Position numbers and translations under genes: made by a program. The notes beneath the pieces are model-generated. The model had not been told where the DNA came from and did not search any database. It saw only the letters and a program-made list of their open reading frames with translations. Of a stretch of 64,000 nucleotides of DNA, positions 27,693 through 36,685 are shown in pieces (the first letter of the stretch is position 1; every line of letters starts with the position of its first letter). Origin of the DNA: CAWEHU01 sp963808965 (GTDB lineage Bacteria; Pseudomonadota; Alphaproteobacteria; Acetobacterales; Acetobacteraceae); assembly GCA_963808965.1 (NCBI GenBank), contig CAWEHU010000028.1, forward strand, positions 62,001-126,000, given 5' to 3'.

Positions 27693-28823
27693 ATGAACGC
27701 TTTCCCAATCGTCGTGCCACAGGCCAATCCCGGCGCGGGCTATCGGTCGCTGAAGCAGGAGATCGACGAAGCCGTCGGGCGCGTGCTCGCCTCCGGGTGG
27801 TATGTGCTCGGCGAGGAGGGGAGGGGATTCGAGGCGGAGTTCGCGGCTTGGCTCGGCGCGGCTCGGGCCGTGGGCTGCGGCAACGGAACCGATGCGCTGG
27901 CGCTTGCGCTGCGAGCGCTCGGGATCGGGCCGGGGATGGCCGTCGCCACCGTTTCCCATACGGCGGTGGCGACGGTCGCGGCGATCGAAATGGCCGGGGC
28001 GGTTCCGGTACTCATCGACATCGATCCGGCGCACTACACGATGGACCCGGCGGAACTGGCTGACGTGCTCAACCATCCACCACGCGAGCTGCCGCCGATC
28101 CGCGCGGTGATTCCGGTGCATCTCTACGGCCAGCCGGCTGATCTCGGGCCGATCATGTCGGCGTGCGCGCGGCACGGCGTCGTGGTGATCGAGGATTGCA
28201 GCCAGGCGCATGGCGCGACACTTGGGGGCCGGAAAGTCGGCCGCATGACGGAAGCCGCCGCGTTCAGTCTGTATCCAACGAAGAATCTCGGCGCGCTCGG
28301 CGATGGCGGCGTGGTCGCGACGAGCAACGAAGAGTTGGCCGAGCGCATCGCGGCGCTCCGCCAATATGGCTGGCGCACGCACTACATTTCGGATGCGGCC
28401 GGCGTGAACAGCCGGCTCGACGAGATCCAGGCGGCGATCCTGCGCGTGAAGCTGCGGCATCTCGATGCGCAAAATGCACGACGGCGCGCAATCGCCGATG
28501 CGTATGATGCGGCCTTGCGGAATGGCCCCGTGCGACCGCCCGCGCGGCGGCCGGACACGATGCACGTCTTTCACCAATACGTGGTGCGCGTCCCGGATCG
28601 GATCGCATTGCAGGCGCGGCTTCGATCGCGCGGGATCGGAACGGGGATACACTACCCGGTCCCGGTGCATTTGCAGCCCGCGTATCACGGCCGCGTCGCT
28701 CTCGGGCCTTCCGGCTGCCGGGAGAGCGAGGTCGCTGCCGCAAGCGTGCTCAGCTTGCCGATGTATCCGGAGCTGACTGACGCTCAGGTCAGCGAGGTGT
28801 GCGAGGCCCTCCGAGGGATGTAG
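27693..28823 (+). CDS. DegT/DnrJ/EryC1/StrS-family PLP aminotransferase
   Basis: 376 residues. The N-terminus ASGWYVLGEEGRGFEAEFAAWL and GCGNGTDALALALRALG are typical of sugar aminotransferases. VVIEDCSQAHGA carries the Asp that contacts the PLP ring nitrogen, and SLYPTKNLGALGDGG carries the Schiff-base Lys. GTGIHYPVPVHLQPAY completes the family pattern. It would transfer an amino group from Glu or Gln to a keto-sugar nucleotide. It forms one operon with the epimerase. Confidence 0.9.
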   Translation: MNAFPIVVPQANPGAGYRSLKQEIDEAVGRVLASGWYVLGEEGRGFEAEFAAWLGAARAVGCGNGTDALALALRALGIGPGMAVATVSHTAVATVAAIEMAGAVPVLIDIDPAHYTMDPAELADVLNHPPRELPPIRAVIPVHLYGQPADLGPIMSACARHGVVVIEDCSQAHGATLGGRKVGRMTEAAAFSLYPTKNLGALGDGGVVATSNEELAERIAALRQYGWRTHYISDAAGVNSRLDEIQAAILRVKLRHLDAQNARRRAIADAYDAALRNGPVRPPARRPDTMHVFHQYVVRVPDRIALQARLRSRGIGTGIHYPVPVHLQPAYHGRVALGPSGCRESEVAAASVLSLPMYPELTDAQVSEVCEALRGM

Positions 28824-28875
28824 AGCGACTGATCTCATCGTCGCGGATGAGCTGTTTTCCTTGCCGCACCGCAGA

Positions 28876-31695
28876 ATGCGGATGCAGAGTGTCGGCATGC
28901 CCGACATGGCTCCCGAGCTTCGCCCTTCTGATTTAGCGGGCGAGCTTATCCGTTCCACGGCGGCGGCGGCGGCGCGGGCGGCGGAGGACCCGTTCGGCAA
29001 TCCCGTGCTTTCGGTCTCGCTCGCGATCGCGCGGCAGTGGGACACTGGTGAGCTGACCGAGGCGGCGGTCGAGGCTTTGATCCGGCATCTGCGCGACGCT
29101 GCCTTCGCCGACCGCGCGCGACGGCTCGCGGATTACGTCGGAGGCACGGACGCCGCTGCGAACGAGGCGGCGCTGCAATCGCTTGCGGAGCAGCTCTACC
29201 GGCCCGATCCCGCCGATAGCCCGATCCGCTGGGCGGAATACCGCGCCCACGTCGAACGCACGCGCTTCGCCGCGGTGTTCACCGCTCACCCGACCTTCGC
29301 TCTGCCGCCAGAGGTCGCGCAGGCGCTTGCCGCCGCCGCGTGCGGCGGACCCATTCCGGAGTTCGCCTCGCACCGGCCGGCGAAAGTGACGCTGGAGGAC
29401 GAGTTCGCGCAGGCCACGGCCGCTATCATCAACGGCCGGGACGCGCTCGACCGGCTGAACGCGGCGCTGCTCTCGGTCGCGCGGGCCGCGTGGCCCGACC
29501 GATGGACCGGGCTCATCCCGCGTCCGATCATTTTGTCAAGTTGGGTCGGCTACGACACGGACGGCCGCACGGATATCGGTTGGTGGGACACGTTGCGCCT
29601 CCGGCTGCGCATGAAGCGGCTTCAGTTGCTGCGCTTCAATGCCCAACTCACGGCCCTGCCCGGAACCGAGGCGCTGGTCAGGCGCACCGACCTCGCCCTT
29701 GACGCCGTGCAAGCGCAAATCGCCGCCTGCCCGGATCGCCCCGATCCGCCTGAAGTCGCGGCGTTCGCCCACACGCTCGTGGACCGGCGGGAGGACGCGC
29801 TGGTCTCGCCGGAGCCGCTGCTCGGCCCCCTGGCGGAGGCAATCGGTCAGGCCGATGACGAGACCAAGCTCGCCCTTTGCGTGGCGCGAGCCGGCCTGGT
29901 GTCGCACGGGATGGCGCTCGCCCACACGCATGTTCGGCTGAACGCCGCGCAGATCCACAACGTGGTGCGGCAACGCTTGGGGATTGCCGATCCGCCGGAA
30001 GATCGCGCGCACCGGCGCGCGCTGCTCTCCTCGATCAATGCCGCGCTCGACACGCTCGAACCGACGCCGGTGGATTTCGGCGCGCTGCTCGCGGACCAAG
30101 CCTCGGCGGCGCGGCTGATGATGACGGTCGCCGAGATCGTCAAGCATATCGACAATGCGACCCCGGTGCGGTTCCTGATCGCAGAGACCGAGAGCGGCTA
30201 CACGCTGCTCGGGGCGCTCTGGCTGGCGCGGCTGTTCGGTATCGAGAAGCATGTCGAGCTGAGCCCGCTCTTCGAGACGGCGGAGGCGCTGGAGCACGGC
30301 GAGCGCGTTCTCGAGGAGGCGCTGCGTAGTTCCCATTTCCGGGCCTATCTGCAAAGCACGGGTCGGCTCGCGCTTCAGTTCGGCTACTCGGATTCCGGCC
30401 GCTATGTCGGACAGATCGCCGCGAGCTACATGATCGAGCGGCTGCGCCTGAAAATCGCGGAGACGCTCGCGCGCTTCGGCGTGAAGGGCGTGGAAGTGGT
30501 GTTGTTCGATACGCACGGCGAGAGCATCGGCCGGGGTGCGCATCCCGGCTCGCTTGCCGATCGGCTGAAATACCTCTCCCCCACCGCGAGCCGGCAGGCT
30601 CTCACCAAAGCCTCGCTGCCGGTGCGCGAGGAGACGGCGTTCCAGGGCGGCGACGGGTATCTGCTGTTCGGTACGCGGGAACTGGCGCTGGCGACGATCG
30701 CGCGTATCGCCGGCCACGCCTATCACCCGGCCGCGGGGCCGATCGAAGACCCGATCTACGCCGATCCGGATTTCGCGGCCGACTTTTTCGCGACGGTCCG
30801 TGCCGGGATGGCGGAACTGGTGGAGGATGCCGGCTATGCCGCTCTGCTGGGCGCGTTCGGCCCGGCGCTGCTCGACCCCACGGGATCCCGCCCGGCCGCG
30901 CGCCAGGCGGAGGGGATGGGCGCGGCAGGCCGCATCCGGCATCCGCGCGAGCTCAGGGCGATCCCGAACAACGCGATCCTGCAACAGCTCGGCTGGTGCG
31001 CGAACACGTTGCAGGGGCTCGGCGCTGCCGCCGCCCGGCATCCCGAGGCGTTCCCGGAACTGCGCGAGAAGAGCCGGCGCTTCCACCGGGCGCTCGACCT
31101 TCCCGCCCATGCGCTCGCGCACTCCGATCTCGACGTGCTCCGTGCCGTGATCGGAACGCTCGACGCCGGGACCTGGCTCGATCGCGCGGCGCATACCCAT
31201 CGGCCGGGGCGCCGCGAGGCGCTGGTCATGGTCGCCCGTTCCCTGGAGGGCTTGGATTTGTGGGCCGCGGCGCAGTCCATGTTCCGCCGGATCCAGGCCG
31301 ATCACTTGGCGTTGCGGGTCGCCTGGCCCGATGCGCCACGGATGCAGACCCGGGAGGTGCTGCTCCATGCGCTTCGGCTCACGCTGATCCACCGGATCTG
31401 GCTGCTCGCGGCCGAGATCCCGGACTTCTCGCCGCGTCATGGTTTCACGCGTCAGGACCTCGAAGGCGCGATCCTGCGTTTGGACGTCGAACCGGCGCTG
31501 AAGCTGCTGGCCGAGATATTTCCGGCATCGCCCGACGCCTCCGCCGAGTATGACTACGCCGAGCCTCGTGGCCCGCGCAGCTCACAGGCGTATGCGCGCG
31601 AGCACGCCGAGATATTCGACCCGATGCGCCGTCTGTTTGCCCTCGTGCGGGAATCGGCGACCGCGATCAGCCATGAAGTCGGGGCGTTCGGGTAG
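28876..31695 (+). CDS. ppc: phosphoenolpyruvate carboxylase
   Basis: ~939 residues, full length for bacterial PEPC. The catalytic motifs are present: FTAHPTF (catalytic His), GYDTDGRTDIGWWDTLRLR, FGYSDSGRYVGQIAASYMIE, FDTHGESIGRGAHPG and ETAFQGGDGYLLFGT. RAIPNNAILQQLGW comes near the end. It forms oxaloacetate from PEP and bicarbonate to refill the TCA cycle. The start is uncertain: ATG 28876 is used, TTG 28861 and ATG 28900 are alternatives. The gene is monocistronic, and a T-run near 31788 downstream could end transcription. Confidence 0.93.
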   Translation: MRMQSVGMPDMAPELRPSDLAGELIRSTAAAAARAAEDPFGNPVLSVSLAIARQWDTGELTEAAVEALIRHLRDAAFADRARRLADYVGGTDAAANEAALQSLAEQLYRPDPADSPIRWAEYRAHVERTRFAAVFTAHPTFALPPEVAQALAAAACGGPIPEFASHRPAKVTLEDEFAQATAAIINGRDALDRLNAALLSVARAAWPDRWTGLIPRPIILSSWVGYDTDGRTDIGWWDTLRLRLRMKRLQLLRFNAQLTALPGTEALVRRTDLALDAVQAQIAACPDRPDPPEVAAFAHTLVDRREDALVSPEPLLGPLAEAIGQADDETKLALCVARAGLVSHGMALAHTHVRLNAAQIHNVVRQRLGIADPPEDRAHRRALLSSINAALDTLEPTPVDFGALLADQASAARLMMTVAEIVKHIDNATPVRFLIAETESGYTLLGALWLARLFGIEKHVELSPLFETAEALEHGERVLEEALRSSHFRAYLQSTGRLALQFGYSDSGRYVGQIAASYMIERLRLKIAETLARFGVKGVEVVLFDTHGESIGRGAHPGSLADRLKYLSPTASRQALTKASLPVREETAFQGGDGYLLFGTRELALATIARIAGHAYHPAAGPIEDPIYADPDFAADFFATVRAGMAELVEDAGYAALLGAFGPALLDPTGSRPAARQAEGMGAAGRIRHPRELRAIPNNAILQQLGWCANTLQGLGAAAARHPEAFPELREKSRRFHRALDLPAHALAHSDLDVLRAVIGTLDAGTWLDRAAHTHRPGRREALVMVARSLEGLDLWAAAQSMFRRIQADHLALRVAWPDAPRMQTREVLLHALRLTLIHRIWLLAAEIPDFSPRHGFTRQDLEGAILRLDVEPALKLLAEIFPASPDASAEYDYAEPRGPRSSQAYAREHAEIFDPMRRLFALVRESATAISHEVGAFG

Positions 31696-31828
31696 GGCGC
31701 GCCATATCTAGGCGTCCGAGAGCCAAAGCGGCCCAGATTTGCGGCCTCCGCTAAAAAGCGAGCGAGATGCAGCCGCGGACGTCTCTTTTTTATGGATCTG
31801 GTAAGCCTTTCGCGGCAGAACACCGGGA

Positions 31829-32599
31829 ATGCGGGTCCTCGTCGTTCTCCTCCTCGTCTCCCTCGCAGCCGGTTCCGTTCAGGCAAAGACACCTCCACCT
31901 CCAACTCCCGCGTCACCGGGCGCGCTCTGCCGTCCCGCCATAGCGGCGGCGGAACGAAGCTGGCGGCTGCCCGGAGGGCTGTTGCCCGCGATCGCTCGCG
32001 TCGAAAGCGGACGGCCGGACCCGCGGACCGGCGTGGTGCAGCCTTGGCCGTGGACGATCAATGCCGAGGGCGTGGGGCGCTTCTTCGACACGAAAGAGCA
32101 GGCCATCGCCGCCGTCCTTGCGCTGCAAGCGCGGGGCGTCCGTTCAATCGATGTCGGATGTATGCAGGTAAACCTGCTGCATCACCCGTTCGCGTTCAGT
32201 TCGCTGGAGGAGGCTTTCGATCCGCTCAGCAACGCCCTCTATGCGGGCCGTTTCCTGGCCGCGCTCTACGGCCAGCTCGCGAGCTGGCCCGTCGCCGCCG
32301 CCGCCTACCATTCCCAAACACCGGAGCTGGGTGCGGAATATCGCCGCCGAGTCATGATCGCCTGGGGACGCCCGGAAGCCATCGCGACGAACGATTCGGG
32401 GTCGCTCCCGGCCAGATCGGTTGCCTATGGGGATTTCGCAGCCCAGCAAACGGCCTACCGTGCTTTCGCGGCGCCGGTGCAAGTTTATGGCGCGTTCGCG
32501 CCGGGCTCCCCGCCGCCCAGCTCCCGAGCCCGGCATGCTCCCGCTGTTCGCGTCCCGGCTTCTACCGGCAAGAAGAGCCAAGTCGCCAGCCTGCGTTAG
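31829..32599 (+). CDS. exported lytic-transglycosylase-like (SLT domain) protein
   Basis: 256 residues. Signal peptide residues 1-19 (VLVVLLLVSLAAGSVQA), then a Pro linker and an SLT-like domain. LLPAIARVESGRPD contains the catalytic Glu of the ES motif (residue ~59), and SIDVGCMQVNLLHHP matches the G-xMQ-N segment. NALYAGRFLAALY and WPVAAAAYHSQTPE follow. The C-terminal ~70 residues are a low-complexity Pro/Ser/Ala tail. It probably cleaves peptidoglycan in the periplasm. No secretion genes are adjacent. Confidence 0.87.
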   Translation: MRVLVVLLLVSLAAGSVQAKTPPPPTPASPGALCRPAIAAAERSWRLPGGLLPAIARVESGRPDPRTGVVQPWPWTINAEGVGRFFDTKEQAIAAVLALQARGVRSIDVGCMQVNLLHHPFAFSSLEEAFDPLSNALYAGRFLAALYGQLASWPVAAAAYHSQTPELGAEYRRRVMIAWGRPEAIATNDSGSLPARSVAYGDFAAQQTAYRAFAAPVQVYGAFAPGSPPPSSRARHAPAVRVPASTGKKSQVASLR

Positions 32600-32604
32600 C
32601 GCGC

Positions 32605-33372
32605 TCAGGACGGATGGGCGATGCGGGCCGCGAAATCGCGCAATTCGGCCGCATCGAGATCCGAGACGGCGGCGAAGTCGATATCACCTTGCCGCCACGA
32701 GACCACGTTGAAGCCCTGCCGCATCTCGGTGTGGACCGGCCGGTCCGGGCCGGCCGAGGACCAGGCGAATAGATTGATGACGTGCTGGCGGCGACGATAG
32801 ACGACCGCCGCCGCCGGGTGGCCCTCGACATAGTCGAGACGGCCGCCGATCAGCGGAAAACCCTCGGACGCGAGATCCCGAACCGGGGGAGAGACGTTCA
32901 GGCGAGCTGATAGCCAGGGCTTCACCGTGTGCTGGTCGCTCGTCCGAACGTCGGTCAGGTGCTCGCCCATCATCGAGCGGATGTGGCTGTCGATGAGGTC
33001 AGCCTCGATATCCGGGGTGACGGACCCCCGGGGGCTGGCCGTGACCAGCATCGTGAGCGCGACGCCCGCGAGCGCGCCCGCCAGACCCGCGCCGCCCAGG
33101 CGCAAACCGTCGCCCAATCGCCAGCGCCAAGCTCCCGATGCGGGTGGCGCTTCGCGCGGCAAGGCGGCGCCGATGCGAGCGGCGAGCGCGGGCGGGGCGC
33201 GGTGATACGGCAGCTTCGCCCGCACGCCCGCCCGGAGGTTCTGCAAGGCCGCGAGCTGGCCGGCACAGGCGCTGCACCGTGCCAGATGGCGATCGACCCG
33301 CCATCGGCTGAAAAGCCCGAGTTCGCCGTCGGCGAAACGGTGCAGCAGCCGGGACGCGCGCTCACATTTCAT
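32605..33372 (-). CDS. anti-sigma factor, zinc-binding (ZAS), membrane-anchored
   Basis: 255 residues. The N-terminus has the zinc anti-sigma motif HLARCSACAGQL (H-x3-C-x2-C) that grips an ECF sigma factor. One membrane helix follows (LRLGGAGLAGALAGVALTMLV, quoted in part as GLAGALAGVALTML). A ~150-residue periplasmic domain ends with VSWRQGDIDFAAVSDLD. The start overlaps the end of the sigma gene by 11 bases, so the two are translationally coupled. It should hold the sigma factor at the membrane until a periplasmic signal arrives. Confidence 0.9.
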   Translation of the reverse strand: MKCERASRLLHRFADGELGLFSRWRVDRHLARCSACAGQLAALQNLRAGVRAKLPYHRAPPALAARIGAALPREAPPASGAWRWRLGDGLRLGGAGLAGALAGVALTMLVTASPRGSVTPDIEADLIDSHIRSMMGEHLTDVRTSDQHTVKPWLSARLNVSPPVRDLASEGFPLIGGRLDYVEGHPAAAVVYRRRQHVINLFAWSSAGPDRPVHTEMRQGFNVVSWRQGDIDFAAVSDLDAAELRDFAARIAHPS

Positions 33373-33922
33373 GGGGCGGCTCCGTCGCGCCTTGCGCTTG
33401 CCAGCGTTGCCGGAGCAGCGCACGGGCGCGTGCGAGACGGGACATCACCGTGCCGATCGGGACGCCGGTGATCTCCGCGATCTCGCGGTAGGAGAGGTCT
33501 TCGAGTTCTCGCAAGACCAATATTTCCCTATGATCGTGCGGAAGGCTGTCAACGATCCGGGAAAGCGCGGCGTCGTCGAGTTGTTGCAGCAGGAGGGCCT
33601 CGGGGCTCTCGGGCGGCTTCCCCCAGAGCGTTTCCTCCTGAGCGGCCGTGTCATCAGTTCGGTCGCCGATGAACACGAGCCGAGGGGAGCGGTTTTCCCG
33701 TACCCAGGTCAGAAAGCTGTTGCGCACGATCGTCAGCAGCCAGACGCGAAAATCCCCGCCGTGCCAGGCCTCGAAATATCGATAGGCTCGCAGATAGGCC
33801 TCCTGCACCACATCCTCCGCGTCGGCGCCGTTGCCCGCCAGCCAGCGGGCGAGATTGTACGCGGCATCGAGATGCGGGAGGGCAAGGAGCTCGAAACGCC
33901 GTCGTCTCTCGTCCTGGGGCAA
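33362..33922 (-). CDS. ECF RNA polymerase sigma factor
   Basis: 186 residues. Region 2 spans ~15-80 (YNLARWLAGNGADAEDVVQEAYLRAYRY, including DAEDVVQEAYLRAY). Region 4 spans ~125-180 (LPHDHREILVLRELEDLSYREIAEITGVPIGTVMSRLARAR, including YREIAEITGVPIGTVMSRL). There is no region 1.1 or 3, as in ECF sigmas. The start is a TTG at 33922; no ATG gives a better N-terminus. It is upstream of and coupled to its anti-sigma gene, and it is divergent from the metallophosphoesterase-cupredoxin genes. A GGAATA-N17-GTC promoter lies ~55 bases upstream, suggesting it activates itself. Confidence 0.92.
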   Translation of the reverse strand: MPQDERRRRFELLALPHLDAAYNLARWLAGNGADAEDVVQEAYLRAYRYFEAWHGGDFRVWLLTIVRNSFLTWVRENRSPRLVFIGDRTDDTAAQEETLWGKPPESPEALLLQQLDDAALSRIVDSLPHDHREILVLRELEDLSYREIAEITGVPIGTVMSRLARARALLRQRWQAQGATEPPHEM

Positions 33923-33976
33923 GGCCCGTTGTCCTGGCTGCTGACGTCCCGGCTGCTGCCGGCCGACACTCGCACA

Positions 33977-34002
33977 GACCGGCGTTGCCGGTTGTCTATT
34001 CC
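33977..34002 (-). promoter_or_regulatory. ECF-type promoter for the sigma/anti-sigma operon
   Basis: Read on the minus strand: GGAATAGACAAC at 34002-33991, ending CCGGTC at 33982-33977. The -35-like GGAATA and -10-like GGTC have the same spacing as the opposite promoter at 34027-34052. Bases 1-6, 9-12 and 23-26 of the two 26-base units are identical. The predicted leader is ~45-50 bases to the TTG start. Confidence 0.65.
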
Positions 34003-34026
34003 CGACTGAAGAAAAATTTTCGCACA

Positions 34027-34052
34027 GGAATAAGCAACGGCAATTCCAGGTC
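34027..34052 (+). promoter_or_regulatory. ECF-type promoter for the metallophosphoesterase-cupredoxin operon
   Basis: GGAATAAGCAAC at 34027-34038, ending CAGGTC at 34047-34052. It is the partner of the minus-strand unit and identical at 17 of 26 aligned positions, including both core elements. The predicted leader is ~45 bases to ATG 34105. The pairing implies that one sigma factor drives both operons. Confidence 0.65.
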
Positions 34053-34104
34053 CTGAGCCTGACCGGCCCGGTTGTCGGGCGCAGGCAACGCGGAGGAATG
34101 TCGG

Positions 34105-35032
34105 ATGAGCGAGACGCGGGATACGGGGCTGGAGCGGCGTGGGCTCCTGAAATGCATGGTTTGGGCCGGCACGGCGATGGTCTGGACCGTGGGCGGCGGG
34201 GTGCCGCGCTCCGGGCTGATCGGCAGCGCCGAAGCAGCCGGCGAAGGATTTACCTTCATGCAGGTGAGCGACAGTCATCTCGGATTTCAGCAAGCCGGTC
34301 AATCCCGACGTAACGGCGACATTCGCCGACGCGCTGGCCCGCGTGAACGCCGCTCCTGTGCGGCCCGCTTTCCTCATTCACACCGGCGACATCACGCATC
34401 TGTCGAGACCCGACCAGTTCGATACCGCGAACCAGCTATTGTCGGCGACGAAGCTCACGACGCATACCGTTCCGGGCGAGCACGACGTGCTTGAGGATGA
34501 CGGCAAGAGTTATCTGAACCGCTACGGGCAAGGGACGAAGGGCGCGGGCTGGTACAGCTTCGACGCCGGCGGGGTCCACTTCATCGGCCTGGTAAACGTC
34601 GTCGATCTCAAAGGCAACGGTCTCGGCAATCTCGGCAACGAGCAACTCGAATGGCTGGAGCGCGACGTTGCCGACCGCAGCGCCAGCACGCCGATCGTGG
34701 TGTTCGCGCACATCCCGCTCTGGATCGTCTACCAGGATTGGGGATGGGGCACCGCCGACGGTGCACAGGCGCTTGGCTACCTGAAGCGCTTCGGATCCGT
34801 GACCGTGCTGAACGGCCACATCCATCAAATACTGCAGAAGGTCGAGGGGCACGTCGCTTTTCACACCGCGATGTCCACCGCCTTCCCGCAGCCCGCGCCG
34901 GGAACCGCGGCAGGACCGGGACCGAAGGCGGTGGCTCCGGGCGAGTTGCGCAATCTGCTCGGCGTCACGCGCGTCAGCCTCGTGCAGACGCAATCGCCGC
35001 TCGCGATCGTTGACACGCCCTTGGCCGGCTAA
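34105..35032 (+). pseudogene. exported calcineurin-like metallophosphoesterase, one frameshift
   Basis: With one base removed at ~34288 (GGATTT-C-AGC, giving HLGFSKPVNPD) it is 308 residues. It starts at ATG 34105 after GGAGGAATG. A Tat-like signal is present (LERRGLLKCMVWAGTAMVW). Metal-binding motifs follow in order: VSDSHLG (D-x-H), HTGDITH (GD), PGEHD (normally GNHD/E; Asn is replaced by Glu), FAHIPLW (H) and NGHIHQ (GHxH). It probably hydrolyses a phosphoester in the periplasm. It shares an operon with the cupredoxin (10-base gap), under the divergent ECF-type promoter. Confidence 0.83.
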
Positions 35033-35042
35033 GGAGGGTTCC

Positions 35043-35399
35043 ATGTCCGAGATGATGAAGCTGGGCGTCCTCGCCCGGCGCGGGTTCCTGCGCGCGGCTG
35101 GCGGACTCGTGCTGATCGCGGCGGCGCAGGCGAGAGCGCAGCAGCAACAGGGCGGTCAGGTGTCGATCGACAATTTTACGTTCTCGCCCGCGATGCTCAC
35201 GGTGAAGTCCGGCGGGACGGTGACCTGGACGAACCATGACGACATCCCCCACAGCATCGTCTGTCCGGCGCTCGGTCTGAAATCGCACGTCCTGGACAGC
35301 GACCAGAGTTTCTCGTGTAGCTTTGAACGGGCCGGAAGCTTCGAGTATTTCTGCGGCATTCATCCGCATATGAAGGGGAGTATCGTGGTTTCGACCTGA
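35043..35399 (+). CDS. exported cupredoxin (amicyanin/plastocyanin-like)
   Basis: 118 residues. A Tat-type signal (ARRGFLRAAGGLVLIAAAQARA) is followed by a blue-copper fold: IDNFTFSPAMLTVKSGGTVTW and NHDDIPHSIV with ligand His70. The C-terminal loop FCGIHPHMKG carries Cys104, His107 and Met110 (C-x2-H-x2-M). It carries electrons in the periplasm. An excellent ribosome site, AAGGAGGGTTCC, precedes the ATG. As the second gene of the ECF-controlled operon it may serve a redox or copper stress response. Confidence 0.92.
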   Translation: MSEMMKLGVLARRGFLRAAGGLVLIAAAQARAQQQQGGQVSIDNFTFSPAMLTVKSGGTVTWTNHDDIPHSIVCPALGLKSHVLDSDQSFSCSFERAGSFEYFCGIHPHMKGSIVVST

Positions 35400-35786
35400 A
35401 ATACCATGGTCGGCCCGCTCTATTGCATTCTGTCCGTCAGCTTTGTGCGGGCGTTTTGCTGCGCGAAGCGAGGTAAGGATCGCAAGCGTGACAGAGCTCG
35501 ACCGAGAGCGTTGCGATCCAACCAGCCAAAATTAGACTCGTTTAGGCTGACTGGAGCACGTTACCCGCAAAAATCCCGTTCATCCTCGCGAAGGCGGGGA
35601 GCCAGTCGTCTCGGACAAACAAGTCTGGCATTGGTTCGCGGCACTGGGTTCCCGCTTTCGCGGGAACGCAACGGGCGTCTTTTGAAGCGCAGTCTAGGCC
35701 GCCGGCTGTTCATGAGCGCGGTCGCGCCGAAAAGTTTGAAGGGTGCGGAGCCAGCAGCAAGCATCCGCAATCCTTGCGATCTCCGC
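35400..35786. repeat. gene-free stretch containing palindromic repeat copy C
   Basis: 387 bases between the convergent cupredoxin and Ku genes. The repeat occupies about 35530-35680: ACTCGTTTAGGCTGACTG, then the hairpin TCCTCGCGAAGGCGGGGA, ~50 bases of spacer, and the perfect hairpin TTCCCGCTTTCGCGGGAA. Both hairpins match copy B in order and orientation. I see no convincing gene here; the short frames are Arg/Ser-rich shadows. Confidence 0.7.
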
Positions 35787-36685
35787 TCAAGCGCGCTTGC
35801 GGGCCGGCTTCTTGGCGTTCGCGGCGGCGGCCCGCTCCCGGGGCTCGGGCTTCTTCGCCTTCGATGCAGGGCGGGCATCGCGGAGCAGGCTTCTCCTCGA
35901 CGGTCTGTCCGAGGCTCTTCTTCAGCGCCGCCATCAGGTCGATGACGTTGCCGCGATCCGGCTCCTTTTGCTCCTCCGCCTCCAGGCCTTCGCCTTTCAG
36001 CTTCGCCTCGATCACGGCGCGCAGTCGCGCCTCGTAGCGGTCCTCCATGTCGGCGGGATCGTAGCGGCCGGTCTGGCGATCGATCAGCTGCGTCGCGAGC
36101 TTTACCATCTCGGGATCGGGCTTGATGTCCGCTATCTTGTCGAACAGCACCTTCGGGTTATTCAGATCGCGCTCCTCGTGCAAGGTGTGCACGACCATCC
36201 CGTTCTGCATCGGCATCAGCGCGATGACGCGCTCGCGGCGTGCGATGACGACACGAGAGAGAGCGACGCGCCCTGTCTTGGCGATCGCCTCCCGCAGCAC
36301 GACGTAGACATCCTGGCCGGCATCGCCGTCCGGCACGAGAAAATAGCTCGAATCATAATAGATCGGGTTGATCGAACTCACCGGGAACGAATTTGTCGAC
36401 CGTCATGGTGGAGGAGCTTTCGACCCGCGCGCTCTCGAAATCCTCATCCGTCATGATGAGGTAATGATCCTTCTTGAACTCGTAGCCCTTGACCAGCTCG
36501 CCGCGCGACAGCTCCTCTCCCGTCTCGGCGTCGAGCGTAATCATGCGGACGCGATGACCGGTCTGCGGATTGATGAAATGGAAGCGCAAATTGCCGCGCT
36601 CGTGCCGTGCGCTGTAGAGCGCGACGGGGCAGGACACGAGCGCCAGCCGCAGGTGCCCGCGCCAGATCGGTCGTTCCGCCATCAT
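35787..36685 (-). pseudogene. ku: Ku protein for non-homologous end joining, two frameshifts
   Basis: After removing one extra base near 36382 (KFVP-VSSINPIYYDSSYF) and one at 35877 (EKPAPRARPASKAKKPEP), the chain is 298 residues, normal for bacterial Ku. The N-part has RPIWRGHLRLALVSCPVALY and KGYEFKKDHYLIMTDEDF. The core has LMPMQNGMVVHTLHEERDL and QLIDRQTGRYDPADMEDRYE. The Lys/Ala/Arg-rich tail ends KKPARKRA. It binds broken DNA ends and recruits LigD. ATG 36685 overlaps the ligD stop (ATGA) behind AAGGAGGGG, so the two proteins are made together. Confidence 0.87.

Noticed and set aside
29536..31440. 634-residue open frame opposite ppc
   Set aside because: Arg/Glu/Gln-rich with no domain; ppc on the other strand has all catalytic motifs.
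35400..35700. Possible tRNA or small RNA between the cupredoxin and Ku genes
   Set aside because: No cloverleaf or T-loop motif; the structure is explained by the palindromic repeat.
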